Source: Micromonospora_G sp044458865 (GTDB taxonomy: Bacteria; Actinomycetota; Actinomycetes; Mycobacteriales; Micromonosporaceae). Taken from it: 64,000 nt of DNA. The stretch lies in assembly GCF_044458865.1 (NCBI RefSeq), contig NZ_JBITIH010000008.1, positions 201,528-265,527 on the forward strand. Reading direction: 5' to 3'. The position numbers and the translations under genes were made by a program. The notes under the pieces were generated by a model. That model saw only the letters and a program-made list of their open reading frames with translations, was not told the origin of the DNA and did not search any database. This document shows positions 16,333 to 24,440 of this stretch, piece by piece (the first letter of the stretch is position 1; each line of letters opens with the position of its first letter).

Positions 16333-18714
16333 ATGGAGACCGCCGTGGACCCACACGCCCCGCTCACCGACGACGAACTGCGTCGGCTGAACGCGTACTG
16401 GCGTGCGGCGAACTACCTGACCGTCGGGCAGATCTACCTGATGGCCAACCCGCTGCTGCGCGAGCCGCTGACCCCGGCACAGATCAAGCCCCGGCTGCTC
16501 GGGCACTGGGGCACCAGCCCCGGACTGAACCTGGTCTACGCGCACCTGAACCGGACCATCGTCCGCCGCGACCTCCAAATGATGTTCATCACCGGGCCGG
16601 GACACGGCGGGCCCGCGATCGTGGCCAACACCTGGCTCGAAGGGACCTACACCGAGCGCTACCCGTCGGTCTCCCAGGACGAGGAGGGCATGCAGCAGCT
16701 CTTCCGCCAGTTCTCCTTCCCCGGCGGCATTCCCAGCCACGTCGCCTCGGAGGTGCCCGGGTCGATCCACGAGGGCGGCGAACTCGGTTATTCGCTGATG
16801 CACGCGTACGGCGCGGCCTTCGACAACCCGGAACTGATCGTCGCCTGTGTGATCGGCGACGGCGAAGCGGAGACCGGGCCACTGGCCGGCAGTTGGCTCT
16901 CCAACGTCTTTCTCAACCCGGCCCGCGACGGGGCGGTCCTGCCCGTCCTGCACCTCAACGGTTACAAGATCGGCAATCCGACGGTGCTCGACCGGATCCC
17001 CCGTGAGGATCTGCTGTCGATACTGCGCGGCTTCGGCTACCAGCCGTACGTGGTCACCGGCGACGACCCGGACCGGGTGCACCAGGAACTCGCCGGCACC
17101 CTGGACCGGGCGCTGGACGAGATCGCCGCGATCCAACGCCGGGCCCGGGGCACCGGCCTGGTCGAACGCCCCCGCTGGCCGATGATCGTGCTCCGTACGC
17201 CGAAGGGCTGGACCGGGCCGCGCGAGGTCGACGGCCGTCAGGTCGAGGGGACCTACCGCGCCCACCAGGTCCCGCTCTCCGGGGTACGGGACAACCCGGA
17301 ACACCTGGCACAGCTCGAACGGTGGCTGCGCGGTTACCGCCCCGAGGAGCTGTTCGACGCGACCGGCTCGCCCGTACCCGAGATCACCGGCCTGGTTCCG
17401 CAGGGTGACCGGCGGATGAGCGCCAACCCGCACACCAACGGCGGCCAGGTGCTGCGCGACCTGACCCTGCCCGACTTCCGTGACTATGCGGTAGCGGTGC
17501 CGGAACCGGGCGGTACGACGGCCGGGGCGACCACCGCCACCGGCCAGTGGCTGCGGGACGTGATCGTGGCCAACCCGGACCGGTTCCGGCTCTTCGGCCC
17601 GGACGAGGTCGCGTCCAACAAGCTCGATGCGGTCTTCGAGGTGACCGACCGGGTCTGGCTCGGCGCCCGACGGGCCGACGACGACCACCTCGGCCCGGAC
17701 GGACGGGTGATGGAGGTGCTCTCGGAGCACCTCTGCCAGGGCTGGTTGGAGGGTTACCTGCTGACCGGCCGGCACGGGGTCTTCACCAGCTACGAGGCGT
17801 TCATCCATATCGTCGACTCGATGGTCAACCAGCATGCCAAGTGGCTCAAGACGACCCGGGACATCCCCTGGCGCCGCCCGCTGGCATCCCTCAACTACCT
17901 GCTCTCCAGCCACGTGTGGCGGCAGGACCACAACGGCTTCTCGCACCAGGATCCGGGCTTCATCGACCACGTGGTGAACAAGAAGGCCGAGGTTGTCCGG
18001 GTCTACCTACCGCCGGACGCGAACACCCTGCTCACCACCATGGACCACTGCCTGCGCAGCCGGCACTACATCAACGTGGTGGTCGCCGGCAAGCAGCCCA
18101 GCCCGAACTGGCTCTCCCTGGACGAGGCGATCCTGCACGCCCAGCGTGGGCTCGGCATCTGGGACTGGGCCAGCACCGACCAGGGCACCGAACCGGACGT
18201 GGTGCTCGCCTGCGCCGGTGACGTACCGACCCTGGAGACGCTGGCCGCCGCCGATCTGCTCCGCCGGCACCTGCCCGAACTCCGGGTACGGGTGGTCAAC
18301 GTGATCGACCTGATGCGGTTGCAGTCGGAGGCGGAGCACCCGCACGGCCTGCCGGACGCGCAGTTCGACACCATTTTCACCCGCGACAAGCCGGTGATCT
18401 TCGCCTACCACGGCTATCCATCACTGATCCACCGACTGACCTACCGCCGCGCCAACCACAACAACCTGCACGTACGCGGCTACCAGGAGGAGGGAACCAC
18501 CACCACCCCGTTCGACATGGTGATGCTCAACCAGCTCGATCGGTTCCACCTGGTGGTGGACGTGATCGACCGGGTGCCCGGACTCGGCACCCGCGCCGCC
18601 CACCTGCGCCAGTCCATGATCGACGCAAGGCAGGAGTGTCGCGACTACACCCGCCGCTACGGCCAGGACTCACCCCGGGTCGCCGAGTGGCGCTGGGTCG
18701 GAACCCGGGGCTGA
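16333..18714 (+). CDS. xfp: Phosphoketolase (xylulose-5-P / fructose-6-P)
   Basis: 793 aa, the normal length for Xfp. It is thiamine-diphosphate dependent and cleaves xylulose 5-phosphate, and often fructose 6-phosphate, with phosphate to acetyl phosphate plus glyceraldehyde 3-phosphate or erythrose 4-phosphate. Landmarks are LTVGQIYLMANPLLREPL near residue 30, GPGHGGPA near 90, the cofactor motif GDGEAETGPLAGSW near 175, then RMSANPHTNGG, DQGTEPDVVLACAGDVPTLE and the conserved C-terminal text around VRGYQEEGTTTTPFDM. Cytoplasmic. It sits between two tandem-USP genes with short gaps (58 bp and 3 bp), implying an operon linking central carbon flux and acetyl-phosphate supply to a stress or low-oxygen state. 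A short N-terminal extension (METAVDPHA) is normal. Confidence 0.95.
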   Translation: METAVDPHAPLTDDELRRLNAYWRAANYLTVGQIYLMANPLLREPLTPAQIKPRLLGHWGTSPGLNLVYAHLNRTIVRRDLQMMFITGPGHGGPAIVANTWLEGTYTERYPSVSQDEEGMQQLFRQFSFPGGIPSHVASEVPGSIHEGGELGYSLMHAYGAAFDNPELIVACVIGDGEAETGPLAGSWLSNVFLNPARDGAVLPVLHLNGYKIGNPTVLDRIPREDLLSILRGFGYQPYVVTGDDPDRVHQELAGTLDRALDEIAAIQRRARGTGLVERPRWPMIVLRTPKGWTGPREVDGRQVEGTYRAHQVPLSGVRDNPEHLAQLERWLRGYRPEELFDATGSPVPEITGLVPQGDRRMSANPHTNGGQVLRDLTLPDFRDYAVAVPEPGGTTAGATTATGQWLRDVIVANPDRFRLFGPDEVASNKLDAVFEVTDRVWLGARRADDDHLGPDGRVMEVLSEHLCQGWLEGYLLTGRHGVFTSYEAFIHIVDSMVNQHAKWLKTTRDIPWRRPLASLNYLLSSHVWRQDHNGFSHQDPGFIDHVVNKKAEVVRVYLPPDANTLLTTMDHCLRSRHYINVVVAGKQPSPNWLSLDEAILHAQRGLGIWDWASTDQGTEPDVVLACAGDVPTLETLAAADLLRRHLPELRVRVVNVIDLMRLQSEAEHPHGLPDAQFDTIFTRDKPVIFAYHGYPSLIHRLTYRRANHNNLHVRGYQEEGTTTTPFDMVMLNQLDRFHLVVDVIDRVPGLGTRAAHLRQSMIDARQECRDYTRRYGQDSPRVAEWRWVGTRG

Positions 18715-18717
18715 CGG

Positions 18718-19620
18718 ATGAGCAGACCGATCCTGGTCGGTTACGACGGCTCCGAGGGCGCCGCCCGCGCGCTCGACTGGGCGCTCGACGAGGCCAGCCG
18801 GACCGGGGAGCCGGTCCAGTTGGCGTACGCCTTCGAGTGGATGACCGCCGGGGCCTGGATCGGCCCCGGGCCCGGCCCCGGAACCTGGCCGGACGAGACC
18901 ACGCGGCGTGCGGTGGAGGGCATGGTCGCGGCGGCGGTGGACCAGGCCGTGGCCAGCCACCCGGGACTGGACGTACGGGGTGAGGTGCTGGAGTCACCGG
19001 CCACGATGGGGCTGCGGGAGCGCTCCGCCGACGCCACCATGGTGGTGCTCGGCAGTCGCGGGCACGGTGGCTTCACCGGCCTGCTGGCCGGGTCGACCAC
19101 GATCGCGTTGAGCGCTCACGCGCACTGCCCGGTCGTGGTGGTGCCGTCGACCGCTCCGCCTGGAAGCACCGGTGCCGACGACCCGGCACGAGGTCGGGTC
19201 GTGGTGGGGACCGACGGTTCGCCGTACTCGCAGCTCGCCCTGGGTTGGGCGATCGAGCGGGCGGCGCCGCGCGGTGCCCCGGTGCACGCCGTACGGGTCT
19301 GGACCGAGTCGACGACCCGGTGGCGCCCAGCGGAATCGGACCCGAGCGAGATGTCGCGGGCGGAGCAGGACGCGGTGGACCAGCAACTGGTCGACTGGCG
19401 GCGGCGGTTTCCGGACCTGTCGATCACCGGCGAGGTGGTCGCCGGCCACCCGGTCGAGGTGCTGGTCGAGGCGAGCCGCCGGGCCCGATTGCTGGTGGTC
19501 GGCAGCCGGGGTCGCGGTGGCTTCCGGGGCCTGCTGCTCGGCTCGGTCAGCCAGCAGGTGCTGCACCACACCGAGTGTCCGGCCGTCGTGGTGCGCGAAC
19601 TGCCCGCCGGTCGGGGTTAG
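18718..19620 (+). CDS. Universal stress protein, two USP domains
   Basis: 300 aa, ATG three bases after the phosphoketolase stop, so almost certainly co-transcribed. Domain 1 (about 4-145) begins PILVGYDGSEGAARALDWAL and contains VVLGSRGHGGFTGLLAGSTT; domain 2 (about 160-297) begins VVVGTDGSPYSQLALGWAIE and contains VVGSRGRGGFRGLLLGSVSQ. Both carry the full G-2X-G-9X-G(S/T) ATP-binding signature, unlike the first USP of this cluster. Cytoplasmic stress protein. Its stop overlaps the stop of the convergent acyltransferase gene by 3 bases. Confidence 0.92.
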   Translation: MSRPILVGYDGSEGAARALDWALDEASRTGEPVQLAYAFEWMTAGAWIGPGPGPGTWPDETTRRAVEGMVAAAVDQAVASHPGLDVRGEVLESPATMGLRERSADATMVVLGSRGHGGFTGLLAGSTTIALSAHAHCPVVVVPSTAPPGSTGADDPARGRVVVGTDGSPYSQLALGWAIERAAPRGAPVHAVRVWTESTTRWRPAESDPSEMSRAEQDAVDQQLVDWRRRFPDLSITGEVVAGHPVEVLVEASRRARLLVVGSRGRGGFRGLLLGSVSQQVLHHTECPAVVVRELPAGRG

Positions 19621-20156
19621 CCTCCGGCGAGCAGTGGGGTGCCGTGGTCGCTGTCGGCCCGCCGCTCCCCCTGCCGGACGCCGGTGACCTGCGCGCGTGG
19701 GCCGATCGCCCGACCGCCGGGCGGAACGTCGTCGAGTACGGTGGCGCCGGCTCCGATCTTGGCGCCGCGCCCGACCACGACCGGGCCGAGTACGGTGGCG
19801 CCGGCCCCGAGCGTGACCCCGTCGCCGATCTGCGGCTCACCACTGTGGTCCCGCCGCCCGATCGTCACCTGGTGGTAGACGCTGACGTCGCGGCCGAGGC
19901 GGGCGTCGCGATGGAAGACCAGCCCGTACGGGTGGAAGAGCCGCAGCCCGGGACCGCAGGACAGTTCACGGGGTAGGTCGCTGTTGGTGCCGAGGCGGAT
20001 GACGACCAGGTTCAGCACCTTGTACGGGAGGGTGCAGAGCCGTCGGATCGGCGTACGGCGCGCGACCGTCCACTGTCCGAAGCGGAAAACGGTCAGTACG
20101 AGCCGGACCAACGGATCACGGTTGCGCCGATAGTCCTGACGAAGGGTGTCGAACAT
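19617..20156 (-). CDS. Serine-acetyltransferase-like left-handed beta-helix acyltransferase
   Basis: 179 aa from the ATG at 20156 (MFDTLRQDYRRNRDPLVRL); the open frame extends further upstream without conserved sequence. An N-terminal helical part (1-70) is followed by hexapeptide repeats (about 85-165): FHRDARLGRDVSVYHQVTIG, then GDGVTLGAGATVLGPVVVGR. The catalytic His is probably in VFHRDA or VYHQVT, as in serine O-acetyltransferases. It is shorter than CysE and lacks the long N-terminal domain, resembling exopolysaccharide-type or CysE-like acetyltransferases, so the acceptor may be serine or a sugar. It stands alone and is convergent with the USP gene. Confidence 0.75.
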   Translation of the reverse strand: MFDTLRQDYRRNRDPLVRLVLTVFRFGQWTVARRTPIRRLCTLPYKVLNLVVIRLGTNSDLPRELSCGPGLRLFHPYGLVFHRDARLGRDVSVYHQVTIGRRDHSGEPQIGDGVTLGAGATVLGPVVVGRGAKIGAGATVLDDVPPGGRAIGPRAQVTGVRQGERRADSDHGTPLLAGG

Positions 20157-20238
20157 GGTGCAGAGCGTAAGACCAGCGGGTCGCCGTACCTGACCGAACG
20201 GCCGAACCGCACCGGTCGGAAATACGACATTGCGCAGC

Positions 20239-21054
20239 TCAGGATGGATCTTCCCCATCGAGCGGTCGGCGGCCCAGCACCACGTGCAGCCGGACGTACT
20301 CCTCGCCCGTGCCGATCACTGGACGGTGCTCCGGATGGTCCAGGTAGTGCCGGATCGCCCCGGAGAGGAAGGCCGGCGCGACCGCGAACCGGTCGCACCA
20401 GACGGTTATCCGCTGTCGGCGCCGCGACCGGCGACCCAACCCGGCCGGCGGGTCGATCTCCAACTCAAGCCGGTCGTGGCGGAACCGCCGCCCCGTCGGG
20501 CCGGAACGCAACACATCCCACCGCACCTCGGTACGGCGTCGCCAGCCCGGCAGGGACAGCCCCTCCGGGCTCAGTACGAGGTCGGCACGGTGCCAGATGT
20601 CCCGCACCACGACGACGGTCACCGCGAGTGCGGCCACGGCACCGATCAGGGCACCGGCCCGAGCGGAGTGTGCGAGCCACCGGGAAACGTCCGGCTCCAT
20701 CGTGTTCTCGTACCAGATACGGATGACCAGTACGGCACCGAAGATCCGGAACGGCCGGTCGGTCCGCCACCAGGGTCGACCGGGCGCGACCAGACCCTGT
20801 CCTCCCACCGGGCCCGCTGTGGCGAAGGCCGACGGCCGCCCGCCGCCCGAACCGTACCGGGCGTCCACCCAGGCCAGGCCGACATGGGCGACGAGGATCA
20901 GCAGGAGCGGTCCGAAGTAGCCGACGAGAACGTTGTCGTCCGACACGGGCCAGCGAGCGGAGATGACCCAACCAGTGAGCAGGAGCAGGTATCCGGCGAA
21001 GAGGACGAACTGCAGGAAGCGGGCGGGGAGCCAGGCTGGCGACGCAACATTCAT
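20239..21054 (-). CDS. Hypothetical membrane protein with PH-like domain
   Basis: 271 aa from the ATG at 21054 (MNVASPAWLPARFLQFVLFA). Four likely transmembrane segments: about 10-32, 45-65, 105-125 and 140-162. The cytoplasmic C-terminal part (about 165-271) has the rhythm of a bacterial PH-like domain: LVLSPEGLSLPGWRRRTEVR, WDVL, then RITVWCDRFAVAP. No enzymatic motif is seen and I do not recognise a named family. The serine-acetyltransferase-like gene begins 82 bp downstream. Confidence 0.65.
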   Translation of the reverse strand: MNVASPAWLPARFLQFVLFAGYLLLLTGWVISARWPVSDDNVLVGYFGPLLLILVAHVGLAWVDARYGSGGGRPSAFATAGPVGGQGLVAPGRPWWRTDRPFRIFGAVLVIRIWYENTMEPDVSRWLAHSARAGALIGAVAALAVTVVVVRDIWHRADLVLSPEGLSLPGWRRRTEVRWDVLRSGPTGRRFRHDRLELEIDPPAGLGRRSRRRQRITVWCDRFAVAPAFLSGAIRHYLDHPEHRPVIGTGEEYVRLHVVLGRRPLDGEDPS

Positions 21055-21147
21055 GATCCGCGCATTTTTCCGTACGCCGGGGCGCGGTGGATCAGCCCAA
21101 CGGGCCGCTGGAGAGGACGAATCCTCCACTGCCGAAAGCCGCCCGGC

Positions 21148-21819
21148 TCAGAGGGCGCGGCGCAGCCAGTCCTCGACGCCGGCCACGTGCACGGTCGCCC
21201 AGGATCGGGCGAGTTCGGGTTGCCGGGCGGCGATGGCGTCCAGAATCGCGGCGTGTTGCTCGCGGGTGCGCGCCACCGCGCTCTCCTGGGTCAGGCCCCG
21301 CCAGATCCGGGCCCTGGTGGTGGGGCCGGAGAGGCTGTCGATCAGCGAGCAGAGCACGTCGTTGCCGGCGCCGGCCGCGATCTGACGGTGGAACTCCAGG
21401 TCGTTGGCGACCAACGCGTCGATGGTCGGCTCGCCACCCAGCCCGTCGAGCAGGGTACGCAGGGTGGCGATCTCCTGCTCGGTCATCCGCTGGGCGGCCA
21501 TCGCCGCGGCAGCCGGTTCCAGGATCCGACGTACCTCCAGGAACTGCAGGACGGTGTCGTCGCGGTGGAAGTCGACCACGAAGCTCATCGCGTCGAGCAG
21601 CAGACCGGGGTCGAGGCTGGTCACGTACGTGCCGTCGCCCTGGCGTACGTCCAGCACCCGGATCACCGAGAGCGCCTTCACCGCCTCGCGGAGGGAGTTG
21701 CGGGACAGGCCCAACCGGTCGGCCAGGTCGGCCTCCTTCGGGAGCCGGTCGCCGGGGCGCAGCTCGCCGGAGACGATCATCTCTTTGATCTTGTGGATCG
21801 CTTCGTCAGTGAGCGCCAT
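21148..21819 (-). CDS. FadR-type GntR family transcriptional regulator
   Basis: 223 aa. GGAGGGAACGAGC precedes the ATG. The winged helix (about 1-70) has the GntR signature LRPGDRLPKEADLADRLGLS then RNSLREAVKALSVI, with a wing GDGTYVTSLD. The ligand domain (about 85-218) is FCD/FadR type: EVRRILEPAAAAMAA, a metal-site-like NDLEFHRQI and a final EQHAAILDAI. FCD regulators usually sense small carboxylates or sugar acids. No neighbouring catabolic operon is adjacent, so the target is unknown; about 285 bp of non-coding DNA upstream could hold its operator. Confidence 0.88.
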   Translation of the reverse strand: MALTDEAIHKIKEMIVSGELRPGDRLPKEADLADRLGLSRNSLREAVKALSVIRVLDVRQGDGTYVTSLDPGLLLDAMSFVVDFHRDDTVLQFLEVRRILEPAAAAMAAQRMTEQEIATLRTLLDGLGGEPTIDALVANDLEFHRQIAAGAGNDVLCSLIDSLSGPTTRARIWRGLTQESAVARTREQHAAILDAIAARQPELARSWATVHVAGVEDWLRRAL

Positions 21820-22105
21820 GCTCGTTCCCTCCGGCCCGCTCGGACAGTCAGCTCACAGGCTGGCAGCGCGGTGCCACCGAGACGGTGATCCGTTCCGTCG
21901 AGGCACTCAACCGGCCGTGATACATCCGATGTCTACCAGCCTCTTGAACGCTTTCACAACCACTGTCGGTAAGTGGCGCCGCCCAGAGGGCGTACCTTTG
22001 GCCAGCCCTCGTGATCACGAACACCACGACATCCGATGGTTTCTCGCCGGGAGGTCACCGCAGAACCATCGTTCGGCCGGACGTCCGCGGAGGTAGAGTT
22101 CGATC

Positions 22106-22576
22106 ATGCCAGGCTCCGCCACCGACGCCCTCGACTCCGCCGCCGTCGCCCACCAGGTCATCCGGCACGGCCCGGTCGGAAGCGTCGCGGAGGGGGCGGC
22201 GGCGCTCGGTGTCGCGGTCGCGGACGTGGTGAAGACGATCGTGATCCGCCGGGGCGAGAACGACTACGTCTTCGTCCTCGTCCCCGGCGACCGGGTCATC
22301 TCCTGGCCCAAGCTCCGTGCCCTGCTCGGCGTGAACCGGCTCTCCCTGCCCGACGCGGGCACGGCAAAGGACGTGACCGGCTACGAACGCGGCACCATCA
22401 CACCGTTCGGTTCGACCACGGCATGGCCGGTGGTCGCGGACGAACGGATCCACGGTCGGAAGATCACCCTCGGTGCGGGTGAACGGGGTGTCGCCATCGC
22501 CCTGGCCGGCGACGATGCGCTGACCGCGCTCGACGCGACCGTCGCCGACGTGACCGAACCGGAGCCCCCGCGCTAG
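22106..22576 (+). CDS. YbaK/EbsC-family aminoacyl-tRNA deacylase
   Basis: 156 aa, complete single-domain YbaK/ProX fold. Conserved points are the lysine in VADVVKTIVIRRGENDYVFV near residue 43, the helix SWPKLRALLGVN, VTGYERGTITPFG near 95 and a final GERGVAIALAGDDALTALDA. Family members hydrolyse mischarged tRNAs, for example Cys- or Ala-tRNA(Pro), or free aminoacyl-tRNA, in the cytoplasm. The substrate here cannot be told from sequence. It lies alone between a GntR regulator and a cold-shock protein gene. Confidence 0.85.
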   Translation: MPGSATDALDSAAVAHQVIRHGPVGSVAEGAAALGVAVADVVKTIVIRRGENDYVFVLVPGDRVISWPKLRALLGVNRLSLPDAGTAKDVTGYERGTITPFGSTTAWPVVADERIHGRKITLGAGERGVAIALAGDDALTALDATVADVTEPEPPR

Positions 22577-22595
22577 CTGTCGCCCCCTGCGACGG

Positions 22596-23027
22596 TCAGT
22601 TCTCCACCCATCCGTGTCGCTGGGCGAGCCCGGTGAGACTCTGCCGCAGCGCGACGATCTGCGCCCCAGTCAGGGTCGGTACGGCTTCGAGCAGCAACTC
22701 CGTCACCTCGTGCCGGAACCCGGCCGGGGTGAGCACATCACACATGCCGTCGTCGTCCGAGCGCTCGGATCCGCCCGGTACGGATTCGGGCAGGCTCACG
22801 CTGACCGTGGAGGCCATGGCCCGTTCCGTCTTGAGGATGCGAACCGCGAGGGCCTTCATGCCCCGGTCGCTCTCCACCGCTTCGAACTCCACCGGGACGC
22901 CCGGCGCGAAGGCGTACTTCTCGTCGCCCAGCACATTCGCGTGCACGAAGACGTCCTCGCCACCGTTGTCCGGCGTGATGAACCCGTACCCGCGCACCTC
23001 GTCGAACCGTATGAACCTACCCCTGAT
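22596..23027 (-). CDS. Cold-shock domain protein with C-terminal extension
   Basis: 143 aa from a GTG at 23027 (VIRGRFIRFDEVRGYGFITP); an ATG at 23066 is in frame. The cold-shock domain (1-68) has the RNP1-like GYGFITPD and RNP2-like EDVFVHANV motifs that bind single-stranded nucleic acid. The extension (about 85-143) includes FRHEVTELLLEAVPTLTGAQ and LTGLAQRHGWVEN, a helical segment found in a two-domain actinomycete CSP subtype. It is about twice the size of CspA. Convergent with the YbaK gene. Confidence 0.82.
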   Translation of the reverse strand: MRGRFIRFDEVRGYGFITPDNGGEDVFVHANVLGDEKYAFAPGVPVEFEAVESDRGMKALAVRILKTERAMASTVSVSLPESVPGGSERSDDDGMCDVLTPAGFRHEVTELLLEAVPTLTGAQIVALRQSLTGLAQRHGWVEN

Positions 23028-23101
23028 CACCGCACCCGATCCCGTCTCGCCCGATCTCCACCACACAGCGCGGCACCTATTACCGCGTCAACAGCATAGT
23101 G

Positions 23102-23662
23102 TCAATCTCCGCTCGCCGTGGCGGGCTCCCGGCTGGGCGCCACAGCGGGGGGCACGGCAGGCGCCTCGGCGGCGGTCAGCTCGGCGGCGAGCCGGCGGGT
23201 CTCCCGCTGGACGAAGAGCAGCGGGATGATGCCGAAAACCCCGAACGAGATGTCAATCAACTGCCACCACCAGGGGATCCCCCGGATCGGGCCGGCGATC
23301 AGCGCGAGCGGGACGATCGCGGCGCAGGAGATCATCCCGAAGTGGACCACCCAGACGTTGCGCACCGGATCCCGGTACGGGCCCCAGAACGCGACCGCGA
23401 TGACGAGGTGCGCGAAGGCCAACCAGTCGGTGCCGTACGCGAGGAAGGGGAACTGGTCGTTGGTCGCGACGATGCCCCGGTGCACGTGGTCGATCCAGTC
23501 GACCAGCACCGGCAGGTACTCCGGCGCCGGTGACCAGTCGGCGTGCAGCAGTCGCACCAGCAGGCGGCTCTCGGCTTCGAGCGGGAAGGCGGTCACCCCG
23601 CTCAGGACCAGACCGACGACGAAGACGACCAACCAGGCGCGGATCCGGCTGAGGGTGGACAC
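23102..23662 (-). CDS. Hypothetical multi-pass membrane protein
   Basis: 186 aa from a GTG at 23662 (VSTLSRIRAWLVVFVVGLVL). The upstream part of the open frame to 23791 lacks coding character. About four transmembrane segments are seen: 9-30, 82-100, 113-135 and 142-165. The loop after helix 1 is long and extracytoplasmic. Landmarks are FPFLAYGTDWLAFAHLVIAV and FWGPYRDPVRNVWVVHFGMI. It resembles uncharacterised actinomycete membrane proteins of about 190 aa, but I assign no function. Confidence 0.65.
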   Translation of the reverse strand: MSTLSRIRAWLVVFVVGLVLSGVTAFPLEAESRLLVRLLHADWSPAPEYLPVLVDWIDHVHRGIVATNDQFPFLAYGTDWLAFAHLVIAVAFWGPYRDPVRNVWVVHFGMISCAAIVPLALIAGPIRGIPWWWQLIDISFGVFGIIPLLFVQRETRRLAAELTAAEAPAVPPAVAPSREPATASGD

Positions 23663-24440
23663 AGGCTGGAGCGTATCGAGGGGCCGGGGCAGGCAGGAAC
23701 ACCTGACCGACCACCTGCACAGAAGATTCACCAACCGTGTGACGTACGCCATGTCGGCTGGTCGACGGGATGCCGGAGGGCGACAGATCACCGCCGCCCG
23801 GAGGCTTCTGTTCGGCGTCGCAGTGACTTTCGTCAGTATCGACGGAAGTTAGTTGGTCATGGGTCTATCTTTCGTGTTGCCCACGGATTAAGGTTCTGTT
23901 TCAACCGGAACAGCTCCCATATCCCCTGCGTGGGGCCCTACCGAAACGTTTCAGCGGCGCATCGGCGGCGCCACTGTCCCCCACCCACTCCCGCATCGTC
24001 GCCGCGGCCCCGGCCGCGAGGAAGGTAGCGAGACATGGACACGACAGAGCCCGGCCGCTTGCACACACCCCCCTCGTCTCTCGCGACGAGATGAGCCGGT
24101 AAGACGCGGTCGTAGCGACCCGTCCGTACCCGGAACTCGGCCGCCGCTACGCGGCTGAGCCCTGAGCCCCGCCGCACGGACGGCGGTGGAGCCGGCGCGT
24201 ACCGAGCCGGCTCGGGAATCAGAGAACATGGTTCGTCGTGGCGGCGCACGCGACCACCGCCAACGGATCGACTCCGCCGCCACCAGCCGGCGAGCGGTGA
24301 CGGACCAGGCGAGAACACACACCATCCATGACGGATGCGTCACCGCGCCCGACGACGGCAACCGAACCGCGGCACCGGGCCCCGAACGGGCCCGGCCGAC
24401 GGCGCGACCGCATGCCCGCTCCACACCCCCGGAGGAATGC
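23663..24440. other. Long 5' region of the ThuA/sugar-dehydrogenase gene
   Basis: About 780 bp without a supportable gene. It holds the LacI-type palindrome at 23943-23952 and an imperfect inverted repeat ACTTTCGTC/GACGGAAGT at about 23824-23849. The plus-strand frame that runs into the ThuA gene from 24186 is an in-frame extension without a signal peptide and is not needed. Confidence 0.45.
23943..23952. promoter_or_regulatory. LacI-family-type operator GAAACGTTTC
   Basis: Perfect 10-bp palindrome in the context CCGAAACGTTTCAG. CGAAACGTTTCG-like sites are typical LacI/GalR-family operators in actinomycete sugar genes. It lies about 490 bp upstream of the ThuA/sugar-dehydrogenase start, so the transcript would have a long leader or the start site is further downstream. 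Confidence 0.5.

Noticed and set aside
24186..24440. In-frame upstream extension of the ThuA protein
   Set aside because: The ATG at 24441 has a ribosome site and is followed at once by a signal peptide; the extension would bury the signal.
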